From: Closterium sp. Naga37s-1 | Lineage: Eukaryota > Streptophyta > Zygnematophyceae > Desmidiales > Closteriaceae | Length of the DNA: 64,000 bases | Direction of reading: 5' to 3' | Assembly (NCBI GenBank): GCA_947471745.1 | Contig: CANJKZ010000416.1 | Coordinates: 1 to 64,000, forward strand | Shown: piece by piece, positions 41,416 to 52,350 of the stretch | How the letters are laid out: every line of letters begins with the position of its first letter | How positions within the stretch are numbered: the first letter of the stretch is position 1 | Position numbers and translations under genes: made by a program | Notes under the pieces: model-generated | Database searches by the model: none | Seen by the model: the letters and a program-made list of their open reading frames with translations, nothing else | What the model was told of the DNA's origin: nothing

Positions 41416-42671
41416 TCAATATTTATATTTCCTGATCTTTCCCCAAAAACCCTTCATCTGAATCACATTCACTCTATCCACCAGCGATTGTGGCAGCTCC
41501 TTCAACTGCGTACACCCATCCAGATCCACCTCCCTCAGACAGCACAAACTGCCCAAGTCGCTGGGTAGGGCCCTCAGCGCCTTGCAATTTTGCACTGAGA
41601 GCTTGATGAGGGATGGGAGGGAGAATGGAGAAGGGAGAAACCGCAGCTTGGAAAGACGATTGAGCTTCAGAGAGGAAAGGCGGGTGAATGAGGAGAGTGA
41701 ATCTGGAAGACAAGCGATTTTAGGACAATAAATGATGCTGAGCACTATAAGGGAGGAGATCAGGCTGCATGATTCAGGAAGGCTCTCCAGGGTTTTGCAT
41801 GAATCTAAACCCAAATCATTGAGTGCCTTCAGCTGCCCGAGATTCTCGGGCAGGTGAGTCAGCAGAGGAAGAGACTATAGACCAATCTGCTGCAGTTTGG
41901 GAAGGGTAGCCATGGAGGCAGGAAGCGATGTCATGGCATGGCACTTCTCTAGCAGCAGCACTGCCAGCTCTTTCAAATCGCCTAGGTTTTCCGGAAGTGA
42001 GGGGAGGTTGGTGTTGACAATGTGAAGGTGCACCAGAGCCGACAGGCACCCCAACCCAGCCTGCTCAATCGATCCAGTCATCCTGGGAAGCTCAGGCAGA
42101 GGGGTGTGAGGTATACCCTCCACTTCAGCTTCGGCATTGTTTGGGGTTTGGCTGAGGGCTGGGGGGGATATAAGGCACTTGAGGAATCGGAGGTCATATA
42201 GGTTCAAGTGACGAAGGCGATCAAGGGAAAGGAAAGATTCTGGGAGGTAGTGAGCTGACTTGAAGACATTTGAGATGATTACGGTCGCTACGGCTTGCGG
42301 AAGGGAGATAGGCGCTACTAGTGGGGGGGCCAAATTGGAGGAGGAGGGGAATGAAGAGACTGAGTTGGTGGTTGAGTTGGCGAGTTTTAGGCTAGTGCAT
42401 TTTTCGAGCGTGAAATGTTTCAGCCTAGGCAGCAGAGGAGGCCTTCTGGATGGTTCGTTAGCTTTGGGCAGGATGAGATAAGCAGCTCTTCAAGTAGTGG
42501 GAGCGGAGTGATGGTAGTGGAAAAGGAGAAGGTGTCAGCGCATGAGGTGGCAGCATACGAAGTGGCAGCAGCTGAAGTGGCAACAGATGAGGTGGCAGCA
42601 ATTGAAGTGGCAGCAAATGAGGTGGCAGCAGCTGAAGTGGTGGAAAATGAGGCAGAAGCAGCAACAGCAGT

Positions 42672-42721
<50 letters not shown>

Positions 42722-44801
42722 CAGCAGAGGTGGCACCAGGAGCAGACGATCCGGCACCTGCGGCACCATCCTCAGCAGAGGGCAAGAAGGACGGAAAGAC
42801 CTTCAGCCGCTTGCACTTCTCCACTTTCAGGACCTTCAGTCTGCACAGATTGCCCATGCCGCTCGGCAGCTCCCCCAGCATCCCACACCCGTCTATGATC
42901 AGCTGTTCCAGGCGTATGAGCAGGCTGAAGGAGGAGGGAAAGCCACGCAGGGAGCAGAATCCGTCCAGCTCAATGTCCTGGCCTTCGCTGGTGTATGTGT
43001 CGGTCGATTGCACTTTGAGGATCTCCAGGCTCGGCAGCTCCCCGAACCTATCGGGCAGGTACGGCATGGCGCAGTTTAGCAGCTCTAGTGTACGGAGCTT
43101 CGGCAGAGTCTCGAAACCCAGAGGCAAGTCTATAAGCGAGGATCCACCATAGATGAGTAGGGTTTCTAATGAAGAGAGGTTGGTGAACGAGGCAGGGAGC
43201 TCGTATAGGTTGTAGCATTCACAAATGATCAGCTCTTTCAGCTGCCCTAGCTGCCCGAACGAGTCAGGCAGGTGAGAAAGGCTTGTAGAAAACAGCTTCA
43301 CAGTGACCAAGTTTTGCAGCTGCCCGATGTCTCCGGGCAGGCCTGAAAAAGAGCAGCCATCAAGAATGAGGCTTGTGAGCGCTGCCATGGCGGATACAGA
43401 CTCAGGGAGATTCACGAGATAGGCGCACTCAAACACTCTCAACTCCTTCATTGCCATAAGGAACCCCAAGGAATGCGGAAGAGCTGTAAGCTTATCAAGA
43501 AACTTCAGACGAAGCTGCTGGAGAGCGCAAAACTGGCCGATAGATTCTGGCAGCGAGGATAGGCGTTTACAGTCGTGGATGGTGAGACTCCGGAGGGCGG
43601 GAGATCCCAAGGGTTGGCTGGCGGGCAGCCTGCCGAACGAATCGGGAAACGAAGTGAGAGCAGGCAGACCGTCTAGATGCAGCGTATCCAGGTCGGGCAG
43701 CTGGAAGAGATTTTCTGGTAGCATGGCGAATCGGCGGCAGTGGTCGAGAGAAAGGTGGGAGAGCGCCGGCAGTTGACAGATGGATTCCGGAAGAGCAATG
43801 AGGCGACGCAGATACGATAGGCTTAGGATCTTGATGTTACGAAGCTGGCCTAAATCGCTCGGGAGATGGCCTATTAAGCAGTTGCGAAGAGAGAGATGCT
43901 CCAGGGAGGTGAGACACTCGAACGAAATAGGCAGCTCGCGAAGTGACTGCGACACGATGAGCAACTGCTTCAGTCCCAACAAGCCGCACAGCTCCTCTGG
44001 TAACCCGGTAACGTTACTGAAGCTCATGCTGAGGCGCGTGAGCTGCTGTAAGCGGCTGATGGAAGCTGGGATCTCAGAAACACCTTTTCCGAATCTTAAA
44101 TTCAGATTGACCAATCGCGTGCAGGAATTGAAGATCTCGGCGACGTCTGAGGCCGAGATCGGTGCAAGGCTGGTCGACTGATCCCTGCTCGGTATTGACT
44201 GATAGCTTGATATACTACTGGTTGTCACTCGTCGGCGATCGTACAGGTGCATTGTGAAATGGGTCAGCGACGAGCCGCTTCCGTCGCAGATTGATTGCAC
44301 GAGGTGGCGATCTACGACGTCCGTCGCGAATTCGCCGAGGTGCAGATGGCGAAGGTTCGGGAATCCCGAGGTGGGTGAGACTAGGAGCGAGGCGAGAGTT
44401 CGTGCGGAGAAAAAGCGGTTTCGAGGCACGACGATGGCGGGATGCACGGATCTGGCGACGCGCAACCATCGCTTGCAGACCAGAGCGTAGTGGAAGGCGG
44501 TGAGCGACGAGGCTGTGGCGACAGGAGCCTCGGGTAACCCGAATAAGACGCTTTCGTTCGGCAGGTGCTCATTCAACGCTTGCTCGATCCTGTTTTGCAG
44601 GATGGGCTCGTTACTGAGACTGTCGTGGCTATCGAACTTGGTGCCCTTAGATGCGACGAGGAGAAGAATGGTTTCTAGCAGATCGTCAGAAATATTTGAA
44701 AAGGGATCACTAAGGGTGCTAATTCGTTGCCGGCGTTCTGGATGACCAGCGGCCCTTGGCTGCTGTGGCATTTCCCCTTGCGCTAGCTCGATAGTACCCA
44801 T
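41416..44801 (-). pseudogene. F-box/LRR protein gene B, broken
   Basis: Starts at ATG 44801. N-terminal F-box-like region (FSNISDDLLETILLLVASKG ... YALVCKRWLRVARSVHP), then a long LRR domain. The frame is open for 793 codons until a 1-bp deletion near 42437 (gene D has AGATGAAGG where B has AGAGGAGG), which gives a stop at 42420. Restoring the comparison, a second lesion is the in-frame TAG at 41875-41877, where D has AAG. Homology then runs to the normal C-terminus (LCCLREVDLDGCTQLKELP) and a stop at 41416. An Ala-rich (GCA)n insert sits in the LRR domain at about 42560-42720. Nucleotide sequence is closest to gene D. Confidence 0.85.
42560..42720 (-). repeat. (GCA)n and 15-bp TGGCAGCA array within gene B
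   Basis: GCAGCAGCA run at 42668-42720 with neighbouring GAGGTGGCAGCA units, coding Ala-rich sequence within the LRR domain. Confidence 0.9.
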
Positions 44802-45056
44802 ATCGTCGATGATTTAGCAGATGCCAAGTACTAAGCTCATAACAACACTGCAGTCAAAACGTGACAGTCCGCTCCAGAGTCTAAAATCTAGGTCGGTTTT
44901 TTGAGACAGCACGATTTCCTTTCTTGCTAGGGGTGTGGGATGGAACCTCGGTCCTCGCCGCAAGTCCATGCTTCGGATGGCGATGTCGAAGCACTGGGAC
45001 TGGAGTTTCGATCAAATGTGCCTCATAGGGGTCAGACATATTTCCTTCGTTAACAG
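44802..45056. other. Upstream region of gene B, cut by element C3
   Basis: About 250 bp. The copia element C3 has inserted here, separating gene B from most of its former upstream sequence, which continues at 52488. Confidence 0.5.
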
Positions 45057-45188
45057 TGTTGGAATCACTGAACAGGAATGAATGAACTAGCAATGAAAAG
45101 AGTACAAGTACCTAACCCTAGAATTGTGTACCCCCTATAGGCTAACCCACTGTAGCCTAAACTAACACAACATATATAATGTTTGACA
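45057..45188 (-). repeat. 3' LTR of element C3
   Basis: 132 bp, TG...CA ends. The internal neighbour on the minus strand is the polypurine tract CTATGGGGGTG (45189-45199). Confidence 0.95.
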
Positions 45189-45199
45189 CACCCCCATAG
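45189..45199 (-). other. Polypurine tract of element C3
   Basis: CTATGGGGGTG directly before the 3' LTR on the minus strand. The same TATGGGGGTG is found in element C2 (22399-22408), supporting its role as plus-strand primer. Confidence 0.7.
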
Positions 45200-45364
45200 G
45201 CAAAGTGGGAGAGAACTAGGGGTCACAAGACCAGTCAAGGCAAAGCAAGGCAAAACAAGCTCAGGGTGGATCTCAAGGATACCACACAAATTCCGAGCAC
45301 AAGCAAGTGGTCACAAGACCAGTTCACATGCAGGTTTATATATAGAGATCACAGTACAACAGAC

Positions 45365-48300
45365 TCAAGAAGTAAGCAAGTGAGGTCCAGTAGGCACAAG
45401 GCCTAGAAGAGTGCAAAAGCGCTGATGGTCACAAGGCTGAAGCGCCTTGGTGAACACATCAGCAGTGTTGGCCTCAGAGGCCACGTAACGCAGGCGAAGC
45501 TGACCACGCTGCTGCAGCTCTCGAGCGAGGAAGTAACGCAGAGCAATGTGCTTCGTTCTGTGCTCCAGTCTGTGCTCCTCACACAAGGCAATGGCTGCCT
45601 TGTTGTCGACGTACAGCACTGGAGGAGAACGAGGCTGCTCTCCAAGGTCGGTCAGCAAGTAGGTGAGCCAGCGTAGCTCCTGGGCCGCCATGGCTGTGGC
45701 GTAGATCTCAGCCTCACAACTGGAGCTGAGAACAGAAGAAGAGCGAGTAGAACGCCAAGAAACAGAACCAGAGCCAAGACTGAAGGAGTAACCCTGAGAC
45801 GACCGCTGAGTAGCCTGGTCGTCTGCCCAAGAAGCGTCTGAGTGCCCAGTGAGAACAACTGGGACTCGCCCTCCAAGCACTAGCCCCATGCCCGACGTAC
45901 TGCACAAGTAGCGCAACACCCTCTTAGCTGCATCCATGTGCTCCTTCCGGTGACGGCCGGGAGCGACATAGCGTGCAAGAATGCTGAGAGGGTATGCAAG
46001 GTCTGGTCGAGTGCAGGTCATCAGGTACATGAGGCAACCCACAAGCTCTGGATACGGGCCACTCGGCTCTACGGACTCATCCGAAGGCAGAGCTGAGAGC
46101 GAGTGACCGGTAGGCAGAGGAGTGGGCTGAGGCGAGGAGTACGTGAAGCGGAAGCGCTGAAGGACCTGCTGCACCATGTGTGACTGAGTCAAGGTGATGG
46201 TGCGGCGTGCTCTGTCCCGGGTGATCCGCAAGCCAAGATAGCTTGTCAGTTCACCCAGGTCTGTGCACGTGTGTCTCTTCTGCAGTTCCGACTTCACGTG
46301 GGCGAGTGCCACAGTGTCAGCAGTAGCAAAGACCAAGTCGTCGACGTACACAAGGACGTAGAACGGCGGCAGTGAGGTGTCGGTGCGTAGAAACAGCGAC
46401 GGGTCAGCAGTAGAAGGCGCGAACCCAAGAGCCGCAAGCGTAGTCCTCAGTGTGTCGTGCCACTCACGAGGCGCCTGGCGGAGACCGTAGACTGGCCGTC
46501 GGAGGCTCCACTGGGTACCAGGAGGGAACGACCCAGTGAAGCCAGGTGGACGGCGCAGCCAGATCTCCTCGTGCAGGCTGCCCTGCAGGAAAGCAGTGCT
46601 GAAGTCAAGCGAGTGGAGCTCGTAGTCACGCTGAGCGGCGACGTGCAGCAGAACCCGAAGAGTGGTCATCTTCGGGGTCGGGGAGAAGGTCTGGAAGAAG
46701 TCAACTCCCTCGCGCTGACTGAAGCCTCGTGCAACGTAACGCGCCTTGAAGACAGGCGGAGAACCCGGCGGCCGCTTCACCCTGAAAATCCACATGCCAC
46801 TGACGATGTTCGCCCCAGGCGGGGGAACCTCGTCGACGTAGGTGCCTGTGGACTTCCAGGAAGCCATCTCTGTATCCATGGCTGACTGCCACTGAGAGGA
46901 GTAGGGACCGGCCATCGCCTCTGCGTAAGAGCGTGGGGTCGGGATGTCTGGTGCATCCGGGTCTCCCTCAGGGGCAACAAGCATGGACACGAGATGGGGC
47001 AAAGCGGCAGCAAAGCACTGGAACTCCTCCTGCCTGTCCTCAAGGACGTCAGTGCCAAGAGCACACTCACCCCCGACGGACGGAGGACAGACAGACTCAG
47101 ACTCAGCAACTAGGCTAGCAGCGTAGTCTAGACGACAGCGAGCAGCAAAGTCGACAAGCTCAGCAACTAAGGCAGACGCAGCAGCAGACTCAAAGGAAGG
47201 GTCAGTGACAACAGTGGCCAGGAGACGCGTGACAGCAGGACTGGTAGCACGAAGAGAGTCTGACCCAGGGTCAGGAAGAACAGGAAGAGAGGAAGCAGGA
47301 GGAGACGGCAGTGGGACACGCTGTGGAGCAGTGGACGGACGAAGCGCCATCCGGTGAGTGCCTGGGACAGCAGGAAGACGCTGACGCTGGACTCGACGAC
47401 TAGAGAGAGCAGTGCGGACAGGCGACCCAGGACGAGACTCAGGCGACGCAGGACGAGACGCAGGCTCACGCCGCTCAGTAAGACCTCCAGTCGGACCAGT
47501 GTAAGGAGCAGGACCAAGGAGAGAGGAGGCAGACGGTAACGCCGACTGCAGCTGGACCGGCTGAGGACACTCTAAGGAGGGAGGAGGAAAAGGAGGAGGA
47601 AGCTGACCAAGAACCTGCTGAAGGAGCGGAACAAAGTACGGCTGAGACCGAGCAGCGACACCAGAGCCAGCAGGGACACCCGCACCAGGGTCCGCAGCAC
47701 CAGCAGCAGCTCCAGCGCCCACGTCCTCAGCACCAGCGGTAGCTCCAACGCCCGGGTCCTCAGCACCAGCAGTAGCTCCAACGCCTGGGTCCTCAGCACC
47801 AGCAGCAGCTCCAACGCCCGGGTCCTCAGCACCAGCAGCGGCTCCAACGCCCGGGTCCTCAGCACCAGCAGCAGCTCCAACGCCCGGGTCCTCAGCACCA
47901 GCAGCAGCTCCAACGCCCGGGTCCTCAGCACCAGCAGCAGCTCCAACGCCCGGGTCCTCAGCACCAGCAGCAGCTCCAACAGCAGCGGGGTTCGTAACAC
48001 GAGGCACGCCACTCCGAAGAGTGCAGCGCCGCTCGTACCACTCACGGATCCGCTCGCGGGAGGGGAGCTCCCGAACGGGAGAAGAAGTACTAGCACCAGT
48101 CCCAGTAGTACGTCCGGCTCGAGCGGTACCTCTCCGGAGGCTGCAGTACTCTAAGTACCACGCACGTAGCTGCTCCGAGGAGAGGGCTCCTCCAGGTGCA
48201 GGACTCCCAGACCTCGTACCTCCAGACGCAGAACCCCCAGACTCCGGACTCCGCAGCTCAGTACCACGAGGCTCCACACCCCCAAGCTCAGCACCCTCAA

Positions 48301-51300
48301 GCTCCACACCCCCTGGCTCCACACCCCCAGGCTCCACACCCCCAGGCTCCACACCCCCAGGCTCCACACCCCCAGGCTCAGCACCCCCAGGCTCAGCACC
48401 CCCAGCAGGACGAGAGTCGACAGCTACCTCAACAGGCTCAACCGGGTCTACCTGAGACACACCTGAGGGAGCGGCACCCTGAGGGGGGAGGGGGTCTGCA
48501 ACAGCAGCACCTGGCGAGAGGAAGAGAGGCGGGGGGGGGAGCGGGGCAGTGCGGTAGGGGAAGAGGCGGTAGTAGGGGACGGACTCGTCAAAAGTGACGT
48601 CCTGGGAGGGCAAGACTCGGCGCGAGGTGGCGTGGTAAAACTGCCAACCAGACGCGTCCGGGACAAAGCCGAGGAAGACGCAGGGAACAGCACGGGAGGA
48701 GAGCTTGTCCGCAGACGAATCGCGGACAAAAGCTCGAGACCCCCAGACCCGGAAACGCGACGCATCGCCAACCTCCCCCGTCCACAGTAGCGTGGGCGAG
48801 GTCTCCGGCAAGGAGACACGGGGCCAGAGGTTGAGCTGATGCGCAGCGTACCGGACCGCAAACGGCCACAGAAAGTGGGGGGCAGCCGCATGGATCAAGG
48901 AGGTACGGGCGACCTCCATGACCAGGCCAATGCGGCGCTCCGCAACCCCATTCTGCTGTGGAGAAGCCGGAAGCGTGAACGACTGCTCAATGCCGTGCTC
49001 AGCACAGTAGGCTGCCAAGAGGTCGGAGGAGAACTCACCACCTCTGTCAGAGTGCAAGCGCAGGACAGGAAAGTCCGAGTGAAAACGCTCGCTGAGCTGG
49101 AGACGGGCTCTGCGGATCCAAGGGATCAAGACATCAGGGACCTCACCCTTGGTGCGCAAGGGGAAGACCGAGGTGTAGCGCGAGTAGTCGTCAACAACTA
49201 TCAGGAAGTACCTCTCCTGACCCTGACCACGGACGCGGGCTGGGCCCCACACGTCCATGTGGAGTGTCTGCAAGGGAGCAGTCGTCGGGGGGAACGAGGA
49301 GGAGTGAGGAGCGGCGCGCTGCCGTCCCTCGACACAGGGGAGACAGGTAGGAGCAGGCGAGGGTGGGAGGGGAGGAAGGACCCTGGGCAGGCCAGAGACA
49401 AGGTACCTGGAGTGCATGGCACGAAGCCGCTGCACAGACGGGTGGCCAAGGCGGTGGTGCCAGAGGACAGTCTCGTGTGCCAAAGAGCGACACGAGCAGG
49501 GGGCGGACAGCTGACCTGACGCGGACGCGGACGCAGTCGCAGCAACCTGAGGGGACTCAGTAGTCAGTGTGTACAGGTCCGACCCCGGCTGCCGAGTGAA
49601 GGTAGCCAAGTGACGGCCCGTACGAGCACACGTGCAGTGTGTCACGCGCTCGTAGGCAGGGGTGAACTGGTGAACACCCCCGTCCTGGAGTGCACAGCCT
49701 GCCACCAAGTTCGTAGAGAACGAGGGGAGGTGGAGACCTGACAGTGTGCCCGACGGGACCGCAGGGCAGGGAAGGACAGTGGAAGAGGTCGCAATGACCG
49801 GACCCCCAGAGGGGTCAGCAAGGGAGACAGCAACTGGTCGAGCAAGCGGCTCAAGGGCAGTGCGGTCACGAAAGAAGCAGCGAGAAGCACCTGAGTCCAG
49901 TGTGAAGGGATGCAGTGCGGCAGTCGACGCAGTACCAAGGGGGGGAGACACACGAGCACCTAGAGCAGCAGCCTCACCAGCACCTGGGGTAGCCGACACG
50001 TGAGTACCTGGAGCGGCAGACGCACTGGCCCTAATGCCCGGGTCGGGCCGCACACACAAGTACTCAGCACCCTCTCCACTAGTAGACATCACATACATGG
50101 CAGATAGAATAGCATCAAAGTCTAGAGCATAGATATCAATCCCCTTCTTCAGGAGATCAAGCCAGCGGGGCAGCTCAGTGGCCTGAGGGAACTGAACACG
50201 CCAAGCGTCGTCGAGACGAGAGAAGCAGCGCTGTGTGGCGTGCGGTCGTCCACACTGCTGACCAGTGCGGTCACCAGTGCGAATGACGTACGTGCAGCTA
50301 AGACCACCCCCACCCCCGTGCTGAGAGTACCACTCACGGACCTCCTGGGGCGAGAGAGTGTGCTGCTGGCCCTGGCCACCGCCAGCGCCTCCACGGCCAC
50401 CACCACCGCTGCCACCTCCTCGACCACCCCAACCCCTGCCGCCGCCTCGTCCACCGCCACCCCAACCGCCGCCTCCACTCCTGCCACCTCCCCCGCCGCT
50501 GCCGCCACCACCCCCACCTCTACCACTCGCCCCTCCAGCCGAGCCACCACCCCCACTGCCTCCACCGCCCCCACCGCCGCCTCCCCCGCCGTCACCGCCA
50601 CTACCCTTGCCCCCTTTGCCCTTGCCGCTGCGGCGTCCGCTCGAGGCAGACGCAGCGCCGACCTTCTCAGTACCAAGAAGGTCGACAGCAGCAGCAGAGG
50701 CGACAGAGGGAAGAAGGGGGGAAGGAGAACACCCCTCAAAGAACGGGGTACGGGGGTCGCCACGAGAGGCACCTACAGCGACTATGCTAGCCTCAGCTGC
50801 AAGTAGCTCCTTCTCGAGGAGGGCAATGGTGAGCTCAGTGGGGCAACGAGCTAGGAAGTGGTCCCTGACAGCACGCAGTGTGTCAGGGAGGCGGGTGACT
50901 AGGTGATAGAGAGTGAGCCAGAGTGGAGGGGGGTGCGTGGCAAGGAACTCAGCAGGCATGGCGGCACGGAAGCGGGCCTCACTAGTACGGAGGTGCGTGA
51001 TGAGGTCAGCGACTGTGTGAAAGGAGGCCAGGTCGGGAAACAGGTAGGGGAGGGAGAGACGGCCTAGTGCGGCAGAGGCAGGTGAGGAGTAGCGAGCAAC
51101 TACAGCTGTGTACAGTGCCGGTGCAGTCTTGTGCTGACCAAAGTGCTCGCGTTCGTCTATCGGCAGGGAGTTGCGAATGGCGAAGCGAGCGTGGGCATCA
51201 CGAGTCTGCCACTGTGAGCGAGCAGTGCTGTCAGCAGTAGCAGCAGGGGCAGTGACAAGGCCTAGGGCGTGATCGTACAGTGAGATGTCATCCTTGGCTG

Positions 51301-51394
51301 TGAGCTGTAGGTAGAGGTGCAGGTCATCGAGCCAGGTGTCAAACTTCACAGGGCGGCCCTCAGCATCGAACACGAGAACCTGTGGGCTAGCCAT
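45365..51394 (-). CDS. Copia gag-pol polyprotein (2009 aa, intact)
   Basis: A single ORF from ATG 51394 to the stop at 45365. Order: gag (about 1-220; LPYLFPDLASFHTVADLITH), a Gly-rich stretch (about 240-345), a C-X13-C-X3-H-X4-C motif (CTYVIRTG...CGRPHATQRC) where a CCHC knuckle is expected, aspartic protease LDSGASRCFFRD, GAG-pre-integrase WHHRLGHPS...CLPCVEG, integrase (DVWGP, LHSDRGGEF, QQNGVAERR: the D, D, E triad), a long low-complexity linker with GGVEP and VGAAAGAEDPG repeats, reverse transcriptase (DFSTAFLQGS, LVYVDDLVFAT), and RNase H (LTGHSDASWADD, CEAEIYATAMAAQELRWLTY, LYVDNKAAIAL). All catalytic residues are present. It copies element RNA to DNA and integrates it; no separate gag stop or frameshift is seen. 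Confidence 0.96.
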   Translation of the reverse strand: MASPQVLVFDAEGRPVKFDTWLDDLHLYLQLTAKDDISLYDHALGLVTAPAATADSTARSQWQTRDAHARFAIRNSLPIDEREHFGQHKTAPALYTAVVARYSSPASAALGRLSLPYLFPDLASFHTVADLITHLRTSEARFRAAMPAEFLATHPPPLWLTLYHLVTRLPDTLRAVRDHFLARCPTELTIALLEKELLAAEASIVAVGASRGDPRTPFFEGCSPSPLLPSVASAAAVDLLGTEKVGAASASSGRRSGKGKGGKGSGGDGGGGGGGGGGGSGGGGSAGGASGRGGGGGGSGGGGGRSGGGGWGGGGRGGGRGWGGRGGGSGGGGRGGAGGGQGQQHTLSPQEVREWYSQHGGGGGLSCTYVIRTGDRTGQQCGRPHATQRCFSRLDDAWRVQFPQATELPRWLDLLKKGIDIYALDFDAILSAMYVMSTSGEGAEYLCVRPDPGIRASASAAPGTHVSATPGAGEAAALGARVSPPLGTASTAALHPFTLDSGASRCFFRDRTALEPLARPVAVSLADPSGGPVIATSSTVLPCPAVPSGTLSGLHLPSFSTNLVAGCALQDGGVHQFTPAYERVTHCTCARTGRHLATFTRQPGSDLYTLTTESPQVAATASASASGQLSAPCSCRSLAHETVLWHHRLGHPSVQRLRAMHSRYLVSGLPRVLPPLPPSPAPTCLPCVEGRQRAAPHSSSFPPTTAPLQTLHMDVWGPARVRGQGQERYFLIVVDDYSRYTSVFPLRTKGEVPDVLIPWIRRARLQLSERFHSDFPVLRLHSDRGGEFSSDLLAAYCAEHGIEQSFTLPASPQQNGVAERRIGLVMEVARTSLIHAAAPHFLWPFAVRYAAHQLNLWPRVSLPETSPTLLWTGEVGDASRFRVWGSRAFVRDSSADKLSSRAVPCVFLGFVPDASGWQFYHATSRRVLPSQDVTFDESVPYYRLFPYRTAPLPPPPLFLSPGAAVADPLPPQGAAPSGVSQVDPVEPVEVAVDSRPAGGAEPGGAEPGGVEPGGVEPGGVEPGGVEPGGVELEGAELGGVEPRGTELRSPESGGSASGGTRSGSPAPGGALSSEQLRAWYLEYCSLRRGTARAGRTTGTGASTSSPVRELPSRERIREWYERRCTLRSGVPRVTNPAAVGAAAGAEDPGVGAAAGAEDPGVGAAAGAEDPGVGAAAGAEDPGVGAAAGAEDPGVGAAAGAEDPGVGATAGAEDPGVGATAGAEDVGAGAAAGAADPGAGVPAGSGVAARSQPYFVPLLQQVLGQLPPPFPPPSLECPQPVQLQSALPSASSLLGPAPYTGPTGGLTERREPASRPASPESRPGSPVRTALSSRRVQRQRLPAVPGTHRMALRPSTAPQRVPLPSPPASSLPVLPDPGSDSLRATSPAVTRLLATVVTDPSFESAAASALVAELVDFAARCRLDYAASLVAESESVCPPSVGGECALGTDVLEDRQEEFQCFAAALPHLVSMLVAPEGDPDAPDIPTPRSYAEAMAGPYSSQWQSAMDTEMASWKSTGTYVDEVPPPGANIVSGMWIFRVKRPPGSPPVFKARYVARGFSQREGVDFFQTFSPTPKMTTLRVLLHVAAQRDYELHSLDFSTAFLQGSLHEEIWLRRPPGFTGSFPPGTQWSLRRPVYGLRQAPREWHDTLRTTLAALGFAPSTADPSLFLRTDTSLPPFYVLVYVDDLVFATADTVALAHVKSELQKRHTCTDLGELTSYLGLRITRDRARRTITLTQSHMVQQVLQRFRFTYSSPQPTPLPTGHSLSALPSDESVEPSGPYPELVGCLMYLMTCTRPDLAYPLSILARYVAPGRHRKEHMDAAKRVLRYLCSTSGMGLVLGGRVPVVLTGHSDASWADDQATQRSSQGYSFSLGSGSVSWRSTRSSSVLSSSCEAEIYATAMAAQELRWLTYLLTDLGEQPRSPPVLYVDNKAAIALCEEHRLEHRTKHIALRYFLARELQQRGQLRLRYVASEANTADVFTKALQPCDHQRFCTLLGLVPTGPHLLTS
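47690..47990 (-). repeat. 33-bp in-frame repeat in the C3 polyprotein linker
   Basis: About eight copies encoding VGAAAGAEDPG between integrase and reverse transcriptase. A neighbouring 15-bp repeat at 48290-48400 encodes GGVEP. Confidence 0.9.
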
Positions 51395-51639
51395 AGGAAC
51401 AGTAGAAATAGCAGCAGTAGCGGTAGGAGAAGCAGGTAGGACGAACCAGGTAGGGCAGGGCGGCGCGGCTCGGTTCAGGTCGGGTCGCGGCTCGGCTGGG
51501 TGGCGCGGCTCGGCTCGGGGCGCGCGGCTCGGCTCAGGTCACGGCGGGGACGGGCCGCCCGCTCTCCCTCTTGTGCTGCGGCGGGAACGGGCCGCCCGGG
51601 GCCTCTGGGTGGTGGGCACGGGTCGGCGAGGTAGGCACG

Positions 51640-52250
51640 GGGCCGGTTGGGGCCCTAGAGGGGCGAGCGCGGGGCCGATCGGGGCCTGAGCGGGGCTAGC
51701 GCGGGGCCAAACGGGGCCTGGACGGGGCTAGCAAGGGGCCGACGGGGCCTGAACGGGGCTAGCGCGGGGCCGACGGGGCCTGAAACGGGGCCGAAGGGGC
51801 CTGAAACGGGGCTAGCGCGGGCCCGATCGGGGCCTGAATGGGGCTAGCGCGGGGCCGACGGGGCCTGAGAGGGGCTAGCGCGGGGCCTACGGGGCCTGAG
51901 ACGGGGCTAGCGCGGGCCGACGGGGCCTGAAACGGGGCTAGCGCGGGCCGACGGGGCCTGAGAGGGGCTAGCGCGGGGCCGACGGGGCCTGAAACGGGGC
52001 CGACGGGGCCTGAAACGGGGCTAGCGCGGGCCGACGGGGCCTGAGAGGGGCTAGCGCGGGGCCGACGGGGCCTGAAAAGGGGCCGACGGGGCCTGAAACG
52101 GGGCTAGCGTGGGGCCGACGGGGCCTGAAACGGGGCCGACGGGGCCTAAACGGGGCTAGTGCGGGGCCTGAACGGGGCCTTAAAGGGGCCGACGGGGCCT
52201 GAACGGGGCTAGCGCGGGGCCGTCAAGAGGGGCCTCTAGGGGCGTGACAC
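51640..52250 (-). repeat. GGGGCCTGAAACGGGGCTAG-type tandem array in the C3 leader
   Basis: About 18 irregular units of about 20-33 bp (CGGGGCTAGCGCGGGGCCGA blocks) between primer site and gag ATG. Extremely GC-rich; in RNA they would fold strongly or form G-rich structures. Confidence 0.92.
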
Positions 52251-52332
52251 GTCGAGGCGCCCTAGGGCACGGGTAGGTAGGTAGGTAGGTAGTTACGTAG
52301 TGGTGGGCCCTTAGAAAATTTCGGTCCTAGGA

Positions 52333-52350
52333 AGGACCTGCTCTATACCA
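52333..52350 (-). other. Primer-binding site of element C3
   Basis: TGGTATAGAGCAGGTCC directly follows the 5' LTR. It matches the initiator tRNA-Met site TGGTATCAGAGC with one base missing. Confidence 0.65.

Noticed and set aside
50240..50906. Plus-strand Pro/Ala/Thr-rich ORFs
   Set aside because: Antisense shadow of the Gly-rich gag region of element C3, whose minus-strand ORF is intact.
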